The notes: generated by a model from the letters alone, not told the origin. DNA of 17,246 nucleotides from Irpex lacteus (GCA_001986395.2 MQVO02000179.1:1-17246), one strand, 5' to 3'; numbered from the stretch's first letter, positions 7,277 to 13,961 are shown. Made by a program: numbers and translations.

Positions 7277-7344
7277 CGATAAATAATTTAATGTGTTACT
7301 AATTTTCTTTTTATTTATTAAAAATTTTAGAACCCCCTTTTTTG

Positions 7345-7700
7345 GCTACATAAGAATCTAAAGTTAATGAGACTCAATCTACTAAATCTGATGTGATTGT
7401 TCATCCTAGAGAAGAAGTTAAAACTGAGGGGAAGTTAATAGTGAAGCTAAATCAGAGGTTAAATTGAAGGTGAACAAATCGAAGAAACTTACAGAGTTGA
7501 ACTACATCAAGTACGTGCGAGGGGAGTTCTTAAGCATAAGGTATTCTATCTAGACAGACACTAGATAAGAATAAAATTTTATTGGAAGGATAGCAAGTTC
7601 GCACCTGTTGATTCTTAGTGGTTTGGGCCACGGAAACCGTCTTATTCTAATGTAAACCCTAACCCACTTTCATACACTAGCCTCCCTTTATTTCCTTTTT
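7345..7700 (+). pseudogene. unidentified decayed ORF with Glu/Lys-rich linker
   Basis: Seen across shifted frames: SKSDVIVHPREEVKTEG, EVNSEAKSEVK, EEQIEETYRVELHQVRARGV, LKHKVFYLDR, a stop, then KFYWKDSKFAPVDS, a stop, then WFGPRKPSYSNVNPNPLSYT. The acidic/basic repeats suggest a linker followed by a globular C-terminus. I do not recognise the family. Restored in one line it would be well over 100 residues, so it is unlikely to be pure chance, but at least three lesions interrupt it. Confidence 0.35.
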
Positions 7701-8408
7701 ATTAAAAAAGGGGTAAAGTATATTCAGTTTCAATAAAGGAATTAGTATGTGGGAACCCCATAGTTAAATTAAATACAACATTATCTCTATCATAACCTAA
7801 TAATATACTAAATATAGTTAAAATAGACAAAGGTATTGTCATATTAGTACTTTAATGTTTATGTCCATATAGACATTTATTCCCACGTGGGATTATTATA
7901 TAATGTTAAATATTATACTCTTAATGAATATATTGCTGTGAATGTAGCTGATGCTGTAGTAATATAAGACATATATATCCACATACAGTACAAATTCCAT
8001 ATAATGATTATAATTATCTGAACTATAGTAACCTCTTAGACCAGGCAAAGGGATTAAAGGCTATTAACATAGTAGTATTACTAATTGATAAATATTCTAT
8101 TAATACTCCAAATTTACGCATATATTGAGTTTCTGACATATATAACCAGCTGACAGAAATAAAAATGCTTTAAAGAAAGCATGACAATACCCCAAAAACA
8201 CTAGTAATTATAAATAATTCTAACTAGTTTTTTTGGAAGAAGAGAGATTACTAAAACATATGCACTTACCCTTATAGCTAACATCATCATGCTTAATTGA
8301 GAGATAATAGATAAAGCTATTACTCTTTTTATATCATTAAATACTACTGCTATTAAACCACTTATATATGTAGTAAACCCAGCTAATCATAATATAACTA
8401 ATCATACC
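7694..8408 (-). pseudogene. nad5: NADH dehydrogenase subunit 5, C-terminal half, with an inserted palindrome
   Basis: Seen on the minus strand, in NAD5 order: WLAGFTTYISGLIAVVFNDI, KRVIALSIISQLSMMMLAI and SAYVLVISL (two TGA read as Trp). A family A palindrome follows (8190-8236). Then AFLFLSAG, MSETQYMRKFGVLIEYLSIS and NTTMLIA. After a degenerate stretch come TASATFTAIYSLRV, MTIPLSILTIFSILLGY and TNSFIETEYTLPLF, matching the last helices and the IESEF region near the NAD5 C-terminus. There are many frame changes and several stops. The palindrome sits exactly where ...SAYxLxLFHLxNHAFFKA should run through, which suggests insertion into the gene. Dead copy, divergent from the other two nad5 pieces. 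Confidence 0.82.
8190..8236. repeat. family A palindrome inserted in nad5
   Basis: Seen: CCCCAAAAACACTAGTAATT ... TAACTAGTTTTTTTGG. It splits conserved NAD5 blocks that are contiguous in normal proteins. Confidence 0.85.
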
Positions 8409-8410
8409 AA

Positions 8411-8456
8411 ATAAAAATACACTAGGAATTAGAAATAATTCTTAGCGTTTTTTTAT
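8411..8456. repeat. decayed family A palindrome
   Basis: Seen: AAAAATACACTAGGAATTAG ... AATTCTTAGCGTTTTTTT. Arms have several mismatches and the terminal C/G blocks are lost. It marks the upstream edge of the nad5 relic. Confidence 0.6.
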
Positions 8457-8660
8457 TATTTTATTGTGTATACTTTTTTATAACTTTTTATTTTATTTAT
8501 TCATTTGTTGAATCAGTTGTAGGTTTAGCTGATTTATCAGCACTAGGACTAGTAGATTCTGTCGCAGCTGGATTAGAGGTATCTGTAGTAGTGTTAGGTT
8601 TAGGTACAGAATCCTTATAGGCTTAATAAAAATAAAGAGATAATGGATTAAGAAATTTAT

Positions 8661-8735
8661 TAGTATCTTATTGGACTCGAACCAATATAATATGTTTCGT
8701 AAACATATACTACTACCAATTAAGCTAAAGATACT
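8661..8735 (-). tRNA. trnR: tRNA-Arg(ACG)
   Basis: Seen: acceptor AGTATCT/AGATACT perfect, anticodon stem TATGT/ACATA around loop TTACGAA (ACG), T-stem TATTGG/CCAATA with loop TTCGAGT, discriminator A. The D-loop TAATTGGTAGT is normal, but the D-stem pairs only weakly. ACG is the usual anticodon of the fungal mitochondrial tRNA for CGN codons. Stands alone on the minus strand, with a GC hairpin 33 nt upstream. Confidence 0.9.
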
Positions 8736-8767
8736 CAACTCTAATTTAAATAAATAAATAAATTTTT

Positions 8768-8785
8768 GAGGACGTGAGCGTCCTC
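8768..8785. repeat. GC-rich hairpin GAGGACG-tgag-CGTCCTC
   Basis: Seen: a perfect 7-bp stem with a 4-nt loop, followed by CTCCCGGC. It lies upstream of trnR on that gene's strand. Function unknown; a processing or recombination hairpin is possible. Confidence 0.7.
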
Positions 8786-8919
8786 CTCCCGGCTCTAACG
8801 TTTTAGCACAAATCTAAGATATTCTTTTTTATTTAATACATAGATATAAATAAGCTTGTAAGCAAAATATATTCCTTTTTCCGTGTATATTATTTGCTTA
8901 CATAGCTTACACTATGGAT

Positions 8920-9260
8920 TGCTTTAATAAATTTTTTTTACTGAAACATGATAAACACCAAATATCTGTGGCAGCTTGTCTTACTAGGGTAGATAGTCTA
9001 TTCGTTGTGAAAACATTTGTGACTTCCCTTTTTTTTTATTAAAAAAAAAAGGATAGAGTGTGCCTTAGCAAGACTATACTTAAGCATACGAGCCCTATCT
9101 TTTTCCTTTAATTCTTCGGAACGATTATGGTTACTCTCACTAATTTTAGCTCTACCCTCTTCAGATAAAGTATGAACTTTAGTATAATAGGCTTCTTTCA
9201 TCTTAGCTATAGTCTATTTAAAATTTAGTATAACCTAAAGAGCTTCCTGCTTTTTTTAAA
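8920..9260 (-). pseudogene. GIY-YIG homing endonuclease relic, NUMOD3/NUMOD1 C-terminal region
   Basis: Seen on the minus strand in order: KKAGSSLGY; MKEAYYTKVHTLSEEGRAKI then SESNHNRSEELKEKDRARM, where SEExRAKISE is the NUMOD3 DNA-binding repeat; then, past an inserted family B palindrome, TNVFTTNRLSTLVRQAATDI, the NUMOD1 helix-turn-helix start. These modules follow the GIY-YIG nuclease domain in intron endonucleases. The nuclease domain itself (GIY...YIG, catalytic Arg and Glu) is not present. Frame changes occur near 9215 and near the palindrome. Relic of a mobile group I intron. Confidence 0.65.
9026..9052. repeat. family B palindrome inside an endonuclease relic
   Basis: Seen: CCC-T9-ATT-A10-GG. 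It separates the NUMOD3 block from the NUMOD1 block of the surrounding relic and adds FFLIKKKG to the translated frame. Confidence 0.8.
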
Positions 9261-9267
9261 GTATTCT

Positions 9268-9336
9268 ACTAAAAAAAACTAGGACCCAGCCCACAAAGTG
9301 GATTGGATTGTGGACAGAAATAATTAGTTTTTTTGG
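9268..9336. repeat. family A palindrome carrying a GC-cluster insert
   Basis: Seen: AAAAAAAACTAG, then GACCCAGCCCACAAAGTGG and ATTGGATTGTGG, then AATTAGTTTTTTTGG. The reverse complement of the insert (CCACAATCCAATCCAC then GTGGGCTGGG) closely matches part of the GC cluster at 5523-5650. Confidence 0.8.
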
Positions 9337-9361
9337 AGTTTAGAAAAAGGGCTTTATCTTA

Positions 9362-9542
9362 AAATCATTTACTTTTTCAGCTTATGATAGAATGTTCTAG
9401 TTTAAGCACTATTGAAACGATAACAAGTAACATAGCTTGATGTGTATAGAGCTAAACCAATACTTTGAATTTGATTACAATTATTTATAATAGGTGTTGC
9501 AGATGATCCTGTTATGCTTGTATTAAGGCTTAAGTTAAAATG
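9362..9542 (-). pseudogene. nad6: NADH dehydrogenase subunit 6, C-terminal fragment
   Basis: Seen on the minus strand: SATPIINNCNQIQSIGLALY and T, then one frame over AMLLVIVSIVLKLEH. This matches the NAD6 segment QIQxIGxxLYT followed by the last helix LLLAMVGAIVLT. A frameshift falls at the Tyr-Thr. Upstream NAD6 helices are not found. NAD6 is a membrane-arm subunit of complex I. Fragment only, flanked by family A palindromes on both sides (9268 and 9713). Confidence 0.6.
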
Positions 9543-9712
9543 ATTTAGATCTTTACCTTACTCTGTGATGTATGAGCCTAGGAAAAAGGGTTCCTGTTTT
9601 ATTATTATTAGTTAAGTAAGAGTTTGAAACATGTTACCCTCAGCTCCGTGTTCAGAAGAGGAATAACTTGAATTTACAATTAGAATAGTGTAAATAATCA
9701 ATTTAACCATAA

Positions 9713-9791
9713 CCCTAAAAAACTAATTAATTATCCCGGTATTATTAAAATTTAATTAAATTAAATTTTAATTAGAGCCTAGTTTTTTTGT
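9713..9791. repeat. family A palindrome with a second palindrome nested in it
   Basis: Seen: CCCTAAAAAACTAATTAATT, TCCCGG, then TTAAAATTTAATT/AATTAAATTTTAA, then AGAGCCTAGTTTTTTTG. The nested 38-bp element is repeated exactly at 15142-15179. Confidence 0.75.
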
Positions 9792-9854
9792 TGAGGAATG
9801 GTAGGAGTAAATAAAAATACATTAATGATCCTCCCAAAATTAAAAAATAAATAA

Positions 9855-9870
9855 ACCCTCGTCCGAGGGT
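9855..9870. repeat. GC hairpin ACCCTCG-TC-CGAGGGT
   Basis: Seen: a perfect 7-bp arm dyad in AT-rich spacer. The physiological loop would need to open at least one pair. Confidence 0.6.
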
Positions 9871-9962
9871 AACTATATATAAATTTAATATCTGAACTAA
9901 CAAAGAATATAACTTATATATTTAATTATCTTTTCTTTAAAATTATTTTTTTTTATAAATAA

Positions 9963-10091
9963 ATGATTAACAATACTATGGTTGTACTGGCACCATTCCA
10001 TTTGGGGTCTATTTTTTATTATTTTTTTATATCTAGCTCCTCAGATTTAAGCACTTTAATAATATGTTTAATTCTGTTAAAACTTAAATAA
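9963..10091 (+). CDS. hypothetical 42-residue membrane peptide
   Basis: Seen: ATG to TAA, beginning MINNTMVVLAPFHLGSIFYY and continuing with a second hydrophobic segment (LSTLIICLILLKLK). Two possible membrane helices. I recognise no family; it is too short for atp9 and lacks its glycine pattern. Its 3' end overlaps the end of the minus-strand ORF at 10077-10352 by 15 nt. A chance frame is quite possible. Confidence 0.25.
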   Translation: MINNTMVVLAPFHLGSIFYYFFISSSSDLSTLIICLILLKLK

Positions 10092-10352
10092 TATTGATAA
10101 CAAGTAAAAAATAAAGGCAAAAAATAAAGCTATATATAAAATGTAAATAGGATTATTTATATAACTGTTTGATAGTAATAATAAGAAACTAGTTCCACCT
10201 AAAAATCTTAATGTTCTTATGAAAAATGTAGAATTTAATTTAATTAAATTATCAGGTAGTGTTGGAGTTGAATACCCTTTTTTTACCCCAATAATTAGCC
10301 TAGATAAAATACTGATTTGATTTAATTTTTGGATTTTATTTAATTTTTGCAT
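10077..10352 (-). CDS. conserved-looking small membrane protein of unknown function
   Basis: Seen: an intact 91-codon frame with ATG start. The N-terminal half is basic and polar (MQKLNKIQKLNQISILSRLI, GYSTPTLPDNLIKL). The C-terminal half has two membrane helices (RTLRFLGGTSFLLLLS; IYILYIALFFAFIFYLLSI). The arrangement 'YSTPTLP...P-x-I-R-x-R-x-LGG-x-S' then 'YIALFFAFIF' resembles unnamed ORFs I believe occur in other fungal mitogenomes, but I cannot name the family. It is one of few undamaged frames in the window, which favours a real gene. TM prediction is by eye. Convergent with the small ORF at 9963-10091. Confidence 0.55.
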   Translation of the reverse strand: MQKLNKIQKLNQISILSRLIIGVKKGYSTPTLPDNLIKLNSTFFIRTLRFLGGTSFLLLLSNSYINNPIYILYIALFFAFIFYLLSILFKF

Positions 10353-10729
10353 AATATTTATGAAATTAAATATACTACTAAAAATCTATATATAAAATTT
10401 TTTATTTTTATACATAAATAAAGATAGTATTAATGTACTTAGATAATTAAAATTTTTATACTTAGCTTCTTTCCTTTTTTTTAATAAAAAGGTATATACT
10501 TAAAAATAGTTAATTATCATTTAACAATCCACTTAAGAAATAATATACATACGTTTTATTTTTTTCTCAGGTCCTGATAATTAAGTGTTTTATAAATAAG
10601 ATACAATATTTATGAATGTTAATATACTACACTAAATAATTATTTTATTATTTTGTATCTCAATTAATAATAGTGCTTCTTTTTAAGATTTCAATTTTAT
10701 ATTATTTTAATATTTCCTAAATCCCCTGA
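10353..10729. other. AT-rich spacer upstream of the membrane ORF
   Basis: Very AT-rich, with one family B copy (10473-10492, CC-T9-AATAAAAAGG). No gene seen. It may hold the promoter of the minus-strand ORF, but no motif is assignable. Confidence 0.5.
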
Positions 10730-10801
10730 TGCGAGTTAATGTAATGGAAAGCATAAGAGCCTGGTAAGCTCATAGAGTATATCCAATTCAGACACTCTAT
10801 T
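10730..10801 (+). tRNA. trnT: tRNA-Thr(GGU)-like, degenerate acceptor and T-arm
   Basis: Seen: canonical spacing for a 72-nt tRNA. D-stem ATGT/GCAT with loop AATGGAAA. Anticodon loop CTGGTAA (GGU) is closed by GAGC/GCTC (four pairs, with an A-A at the base). The acceptor pairs only at positions 4-7 (GAGT/ACTC); positions 1-3 mismatch. The T-arm GTATA/CAGAC pairs 3 of 5, with loop TCCAATT. Fungal mitochondria normally use UGU for Thr. Either a decaying tRNA or one needing 5' repair; decay is the default reading here. Confidence 0.45.
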
Positions 10802-11094
10802 CTTTCTTCTTTAATTATAATTAATTTCTTTTGGTTAGTAACCTTTGTGGAACGATAGTGGAACCTTTGGTCCCCACCTTCCCCACCTTCACCACCTTCA
10901 TCTATTTCCTTACGTGCCTCTATTTCGATTTTACCATACCTCGAGTCATTACCTGAGCCATGAATTAGTTACCTAACACATTTAGTTAAAAATAGCTTTA
11001 AGGTGTTCCCGACAATTTGATAGTTTTTAGCAATAGGTTTCCTTTTGCTAGAGGCCAAGTAAAGTTTCTCACACCTTACCCTAAATCTTACCTT
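10802..11094. other. spacer with CCACC-rich tract
   Basis: Contains imperfect CACCTTCCC/CACCTTCAC units (about 10872-10901). No frame or RNA recognised. Confidence 0.4.
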
Positions 11095-11290
11095 TTAATT
11101 AATCTCTAAAGCAACACTATAAAAATATAATCCTTTATACTCTTTATGAGTATCTAAATACCTGCTAATTGTTTTTAGCACTCATTTTTAATTCTTTAGT
11201 TGCTTCTAATTTAGAACTAAAAGTAGGTTTATTATCATTTAGCAATATAAATTTATTGTTAACACTTTTGTATACCCATACAGAAACAGT
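11095..11290 (-). pseudogene. homing endonuclease C-terminal tail (NUMOD1-type)
   Basis: Seen on the minus strand: VYKSVNNKFILLNDNKPTFS and SKLEATKELKMSAKN, then after a one-base shift ISRYLDTHKEYKGLYFYS and a stop. This is the standard end of fungal intron GIY-YIG or LAGLIDADG proteins: a 'NNKPFxSxxEAxKxLxxSxxTISRYLDT' helix-turn-helix and a 'YKGxxFYS' finish. The nuclease part is not found upstream, where a dyad CCCC...GGGG (about 11354-11400) sits instead. Confidence 0.65.
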
Positions 11291-11544
11291 TTAATTAACA
11301 GCCTTTTTTAATATTATTTAATAATAAATCTTTTTCTGCTTTGTTTAACCCTTCCCCCCAAATTTAATTTATTTTTAGTTTTTGCTACTTTTTTTGGGGT
11401 GGGACTGGCAAACAGACTCTAACTGGTAAATGTGGCTAATGTAATGTAATATGTTCTACTCTTGATTAATTTATATCCTCTAACTAAACTCTTCTCTTTA
11501 TTTTTTATTTTGGCTCCCCACAAAAGAATAATTTTATTCTTTAT

Positions 11545-11649
11545 TTAGTTAAGTTCAATAGCATCCTTTAGGTAGCTTTATGTTAGCACACAGAATACTA
11601 AGCTTGAGTTAAACTTACTGCTAGTTCTAGACCAACTAGTCCAACAAAT
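11545..11649 (-). pseudogene. atp6: ATP synthase subunit 6, last ~34 codons
   Basis: Seen on the minus strand: GLVGLELAVSLTQA, then after shifts VFCVLT, then SYLKDAIELN and TAA at 11547-11545. It matches the highly conserved ATP6 ending (GLExAVxxIQAYVFxxLTxxYLKDAIxLH), whose helix packs against the c-ring and whose Gln lies near the proton channel. Two small indels interrupt it. Its 5' edge is exactly a complete family A palindrome (11650-11696), beyond which no ATP6 sequence is recognisable. Confidence 0.68.
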
Positions 11650-11696
11650 CCCCAAAAAAACTAGTTAGAATTATTTCTAATTCCTAGTTTTTTGGG
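11650..11696. repeat. family A palindrome, complete copy, abutting atp6
   Basis: Seen: CCCCAAAAAAACTAGTTAG, AATTATTT, CTAATTCCTAGTTTTTTGGG. One base from perfect symmetry in the inner arm. It begins at the base where atp6 similarity ends. Confidence 0.92.
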
Positions 11697-11771
11697 TTAA
11701 GCGTATGGAATTAGTAAAAGATTAATATAAAATAAATTAAATAAAAGTTTTTTTTGGGAGAACTATTTAAA

Positions 11772-11791
11772 ATTAATACCATTTTTCTTTT
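11772..11791 (+). repeat. 20-nt copy of the atp8 5' coding region
   Basis: Seen: ATTAATACCATTTTTCTTTT, identical to 13743-13762 within atp8 (codes for the conserved LIPFFF). The match stops there. A short template-switch or duplication scar, or chance in T-rich DNA. Confidence 0.5.
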
Positions 11792-11841
11792 CTTTTAATT
11801 TTATTTTAAATAAAAAGTAAGATAAATTATTTAGGGGAGAG

Positions 11842-11885
11842 GACCTGACATGTAAACAATTGATACTCTAACCAATAATCGGAAA
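11842..11885 (-). pseudogene. trnV: possible tRNA-Val(UAC) 5'/central fragment
   Basis: Seen on the minus strand: a D-loop-like GATTATTGGTTAGAGTATC followed by CAATTG-TTTACA-TGTCAG, where TTTAC would place anticodon UAC. No acceptor stem and no T-loop can be formed. Weak; listed because the D-loop string is typical of tRNA. Confidence 0.25.
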
Positions 11886-12029
11886 CTAGAAATCAGGGAT
11901 TAGTATTGCATAATAAATTCAAATGAGTTGGTACAAAAGAGATAAATTAAATTTATTTATAGAGGAGATATAAGAATAATAAAAAGAAATAATTTGTTTT
12001 ATTTTATATATAAAAAAAGGATAAAGGGA

Positions 12030-12382
12030 AGGGTAAAGGGGAGTATAACTATCTCTTTCAACTGAAGAGGCTGACCATTAACTTAAATTTAAATTAGATT
12101 ATAGCGTAACCAGTCTCTGAAGATTCCATAACAATAGACATTGAACTGTGTAAAATACCACAGATATTCTTAACATTTACCATAGAATGTTACTGCCTAT
12201 CTCCTGAGATAATTTTATTTATATTTGTAGGAAGAGCATATAAAAATATATTTTTATTAATCTTTTTTTTATTAAAAAGGAGGGGGAGGACAAAAAAAAA
12301 GGAAGCAGGGACAGATATAGGTTTCGTATAATCTCTTTTGATCTCTACGAAATATTCCCGGAATATATGGACATTATGTTTA
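12030..12382 (-). other. remnant of the intron following the cob exon
   Basis: Immediately downstream of the cob exon end no coding continues. The minus strand carries TCTTCAGAGACTGG (about 12108-12121), close to the conserved R element of group I introns (TTCAGAGACTA), and AGATAGGCAG (about 12195), loosely like element Q. A convincing S strand (AAGATATAGTCC) is missing, and a family B-like T/A tract (12261-12281) interrupts. No next cob exon (YVLPYGQM...) follows within the window. Confidence 0.35.
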
Positions 12383-12574
12383 TCCAAGGAAAGCAATAGC
12401 CATCATAAGAACAAGGATGATTACACCAATAGACCATGGTAGAATCCGTGGAGCCTTGTATGATCCGTAGTATAGACCTCGAGCGATGTGTAGGTATACA
12501 AAGATGAAGAAGAATGAAGCTACATTAGCGTGGATGTATCGAATCAACCATCCGTAGTTTACGTCTCGCATAAT
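12383..12574 (-). CDS. cob: apocytochrome b, internal exon
   Basis: Seen: an undamaged 64-codon stretch from [20 protein letters not shown] through [39 protein letters not shown] to IAFLG. It contains the His (HANVASFFF) and His (YLHIARG) pair of transmembrane helix B, which bind hemes bL and bH. The next heme-ligand helix (helix D) is not in the window. By protein alignment from memory this is about cob nt 202-393. Both ends coincide with commonly used group I intron sites (near 201 and 393), and its length here, 192 nt, equals that interval. Cytochrome b is the core of complex III. It is preceded by an intron ORF (12596-13183) and followed by intron-like sequence, but no adjoining exons exist on this strand. 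Confidence 0.9.
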
Positions 12575-12595
12575 CGCAGGTGTTATAATAACTCG

Positions 12596-13183
12596 TTAGT
12601 TTTGCAGTGTAGAATAGAAGCTGTATCGGCCTAGGTAAGCCTTCCCTGTGTCAATGTTACGAGAAACAGCACGAGAAGTACGAGATAGGCCAATAGCCTC
12701 TTGAGCGTCTCCATAGTTGGTATATGGAGTAGTGTTAACTAGTACACCATTATCATAAATATAAATAGAACGTGATGTAACAGTTCGAGCAATAGCCTTT
12801 GCGTATTCGAGTTGATTCATTTCAGGAGTACGTTCCACAGGCACTTCATAATTCAGTACCTCTGAAATAGTGTCTGATTCTGGTGCAATTCCAGTAACAT
12901 TACTGTTGGTATAACGTCCTGAGTTGATATACTTACTAATTAGTACAAGGAGCTTACGACCTTGAATTAGATAAGCATAACCCCACTTGTACATATACAG
13001 AGCTAGACACCATAGAGAGAAATCAACACCCTTTCGAGTTTGGAATGGCATAGAAAGGAAAAAAGGCATTAGATAGTCGTATAGCGCATCAATATTAATA
13101 ATTGAAATAGTGATAACGCTAGTGTTTCGGTTTAGTGTACTACTAATTACTGGAGCTGCTCTATCAATAGTGAATGTACACAT
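12596..13183 (-). CDS. LAGLIDADG intron endonuclease/maturase, C-terminal domain (cob intron)
   Basis: Seen: an open 195-codon frame. The second half-domain of a LAGLIDADG protein is recognisable at DALYDYLMPFFLSMPFQTRK and VDFSLWCLALYMYKWGYAYL, then GRKLLVLISKYINSGRYTNS. A modular C-terminus follows: SRSIYIYDNGVLVNTTPYTN, YGDAQEAIGLSRTSRAVSRN, IDTGKAYLGRYSFYSTLQ. The first LAGLIDADG helix and catalytic acids are absent. The apparent ATG (MCTFTIDRAAP) is probably not a native start, since the first half is replaced by a nad4L remnant at 13200-13313. Its stop lies only 21 nt before the cob exon, leaving no room for the 3' half of a group I core (P3-P9), which normally follows such ORFs. So the frame is well preserved but the intron around it looks unable to splice as a standard unit. 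Confidence 0.82.
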   Translation of the reverse strand: MCTFTIDRAAPVISSTLNRNTSVITISIINIDALYDYLMPFFLSMPFQTRKGVDFSLWCLALYMYKWGYAYLIQGRKLLVLISKYINSGRYTNSNVTGIAPESDTISEVLNYEVPVERTPEMNQLEYAKAIARTVTSRSIYIYDNGVLVNTTPYTNYGDAQEAIGLSRTSRAVSRNIDTGKAYLGRYSFYSTLQN

Positions 13184-13199
13184 TTGTGGTAGGCATTGC

Positions 13200-13313
13200 A
13201 GGAATGTTCACTAAATGGAATAGGTGTAATTTCAACTCGACAGCTAGAAGCATAAGTTCAATGCTAATAAGAAGCATAAGTAGATTCTTACGGTTAAGGA
13301 TAATAAGATATAA
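13200..13313 (-). pseudogene. nad4L: NADH dehydrogenase subunit 4L fragment
   Basis: Seen on the minus strand: LYLIILNRKNLLMLLISIEL and MLLAV, the hallmark NAD4L segment (LNRKNxLLMLISIEMMLLAV, middle of the ~90-residue protein). It then departs into ELKLHLFHLVNIPAMPTT. No start methionine, and a residue or two are missing before LNRKN. It runs directly into the truncated endonuclease on the same strand, so a recombination joined nad4L to a cob intron ORF. Confidence 0.72.
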
Positions 13314-13607
13314 CCAAAATTTAAAATATCCCTCCAATATTAATTTTATTTAGTTAAATTAAAAAGGAGGGGGAGGACTAGGTTTACTTTTATTGTAAAA
13401 ATTTTTCTTTTTATAATTCTCTATAATATTATACATATAAACTTAATCCAATAGAGAAGGAATAATCTCTAAATAAATTTAAAGATTCTCCCTCCCCTAT
13501 TCTTTTATTTATATTTTTTATTTTTTGTTTTTAAATTTATGTTTAAGAAAATAAAATTTATACTCTCTTATATAATTAAATACTTTTTTTATTTAGATAT
13601 ATAAAAA
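13314..13607. other. AT-rich spacer
   Basis: Contains AATTAAAAAGGAGGGGGAGGAC (13356-13377), which resembles the tract near 12270-12290, and the first copy of the 45-bp direct repeat (13495). No gene seen. Confidence 0.5.
13495..13539 (+). repeat. 45-bp direct repeat, copy 1 (copy 2 at 14036-14080)
   Basis: Seen: CCCTATTCTTTTATTTATAT followed by TTTTTATTTTTTG and TTTTTAAATTTA, identical to 14036-14080. The two copies bracket atp8-trnI-trnF. Confidence 0.88.
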
Positions 13608-13655
13608 TAATTAAATAATAAGTAACTAAAATAATAATTAAATAATTAAATATTT
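13608..13655 (+). repeat. 48-bp inverted repeat, left arm (right arm 14083-14130)
   Basis: Seen: TAATTAAATAATAAGTAACT ... AATTAAATATTT is the exact reverse complement of 14083-14130. The arms enclose atp8, trnI and trnF (about 430 bp). They could form a cruciform or allow the cassette to invert. Confidence 0.88.
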
Positions 13656-13722
13656 ATAAAATTTTAAAGTTCTATAAATCTATTCCTTATATTAAGGGAT
13701 AAATAACTTTTAATTAAATTAA

Positions 13723-13881
13723 ATTTATAATAAATTTGGGGGATTAATACCATTTTTCTTTTTAAATCAATTATTTTACGGTTATATAATCTTATTCGCC
13801 TTATTAGTATTAGTTTCATGAGTAATTTTACCATATCTTTTACAGTTACAAATCGTGAGATTATTAATAACTAAATTATAA
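13723..13881 (+). CDS. atp8: ATP synthase subunit 8
   Basis: Seen: LIPFFFLNQLFYGYIILFAL then LVLVSWVILPYLLQLQIVRL and LITKL, stop TAA at 13879-13881. This is the full fungal ATP8 pattern (MPQLIPFxFxNQ..., one membrane helix, basic C-terminal tail ...LFISKL); the family is about 48 residues. The Trp in VSWVI is TGA. The start is odd: where ATGCCACAA is expected the DNA reads TTTGGGGGA, and no ATG or GTG is in frame after the TAA at 13720-13722. ATT (13723) or ATA (13747) would have to serve as the start, or the first three codons are lost. ATP8 is a peripheral-stalk subunit of F0. trnI begins 7 nt after the stop, probably one transcript. Confidence 0.88.
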
Positions 13882-13888
13882 TATAAAT

Positions 13889-13961
13889 AAGTCTATTATT
13901 TAATGGTTTAAAATATCTCCTTGATAAGGAGGCAATAGATGTTCGATCCATCTTAGACTTA
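13889..13961 (+). tRNA. trnI: tRNA-Ile(GAU)
   Basis: Seen: acceptor AAGTCTA/TAGACTT perfect, D-stem ATTT/AAAT, anticodon stem TCTCC/GGAGG around loop TTGATAA (GAU at 13923-13925), T-stem AGATG/CATCT with loop TTCGATC, discriminator A; 73 nt. Intact. Second gene of the atp8-trnI-trnF cluster. Confidence 0.94.

Noticed and set aside
12190..12396. 68-codon minus-strand open frame after the cob exon
   Set aside because: It overlaps the cob exon end in another frame and passes through a T/A tract; no family features, so treated as intron noise.
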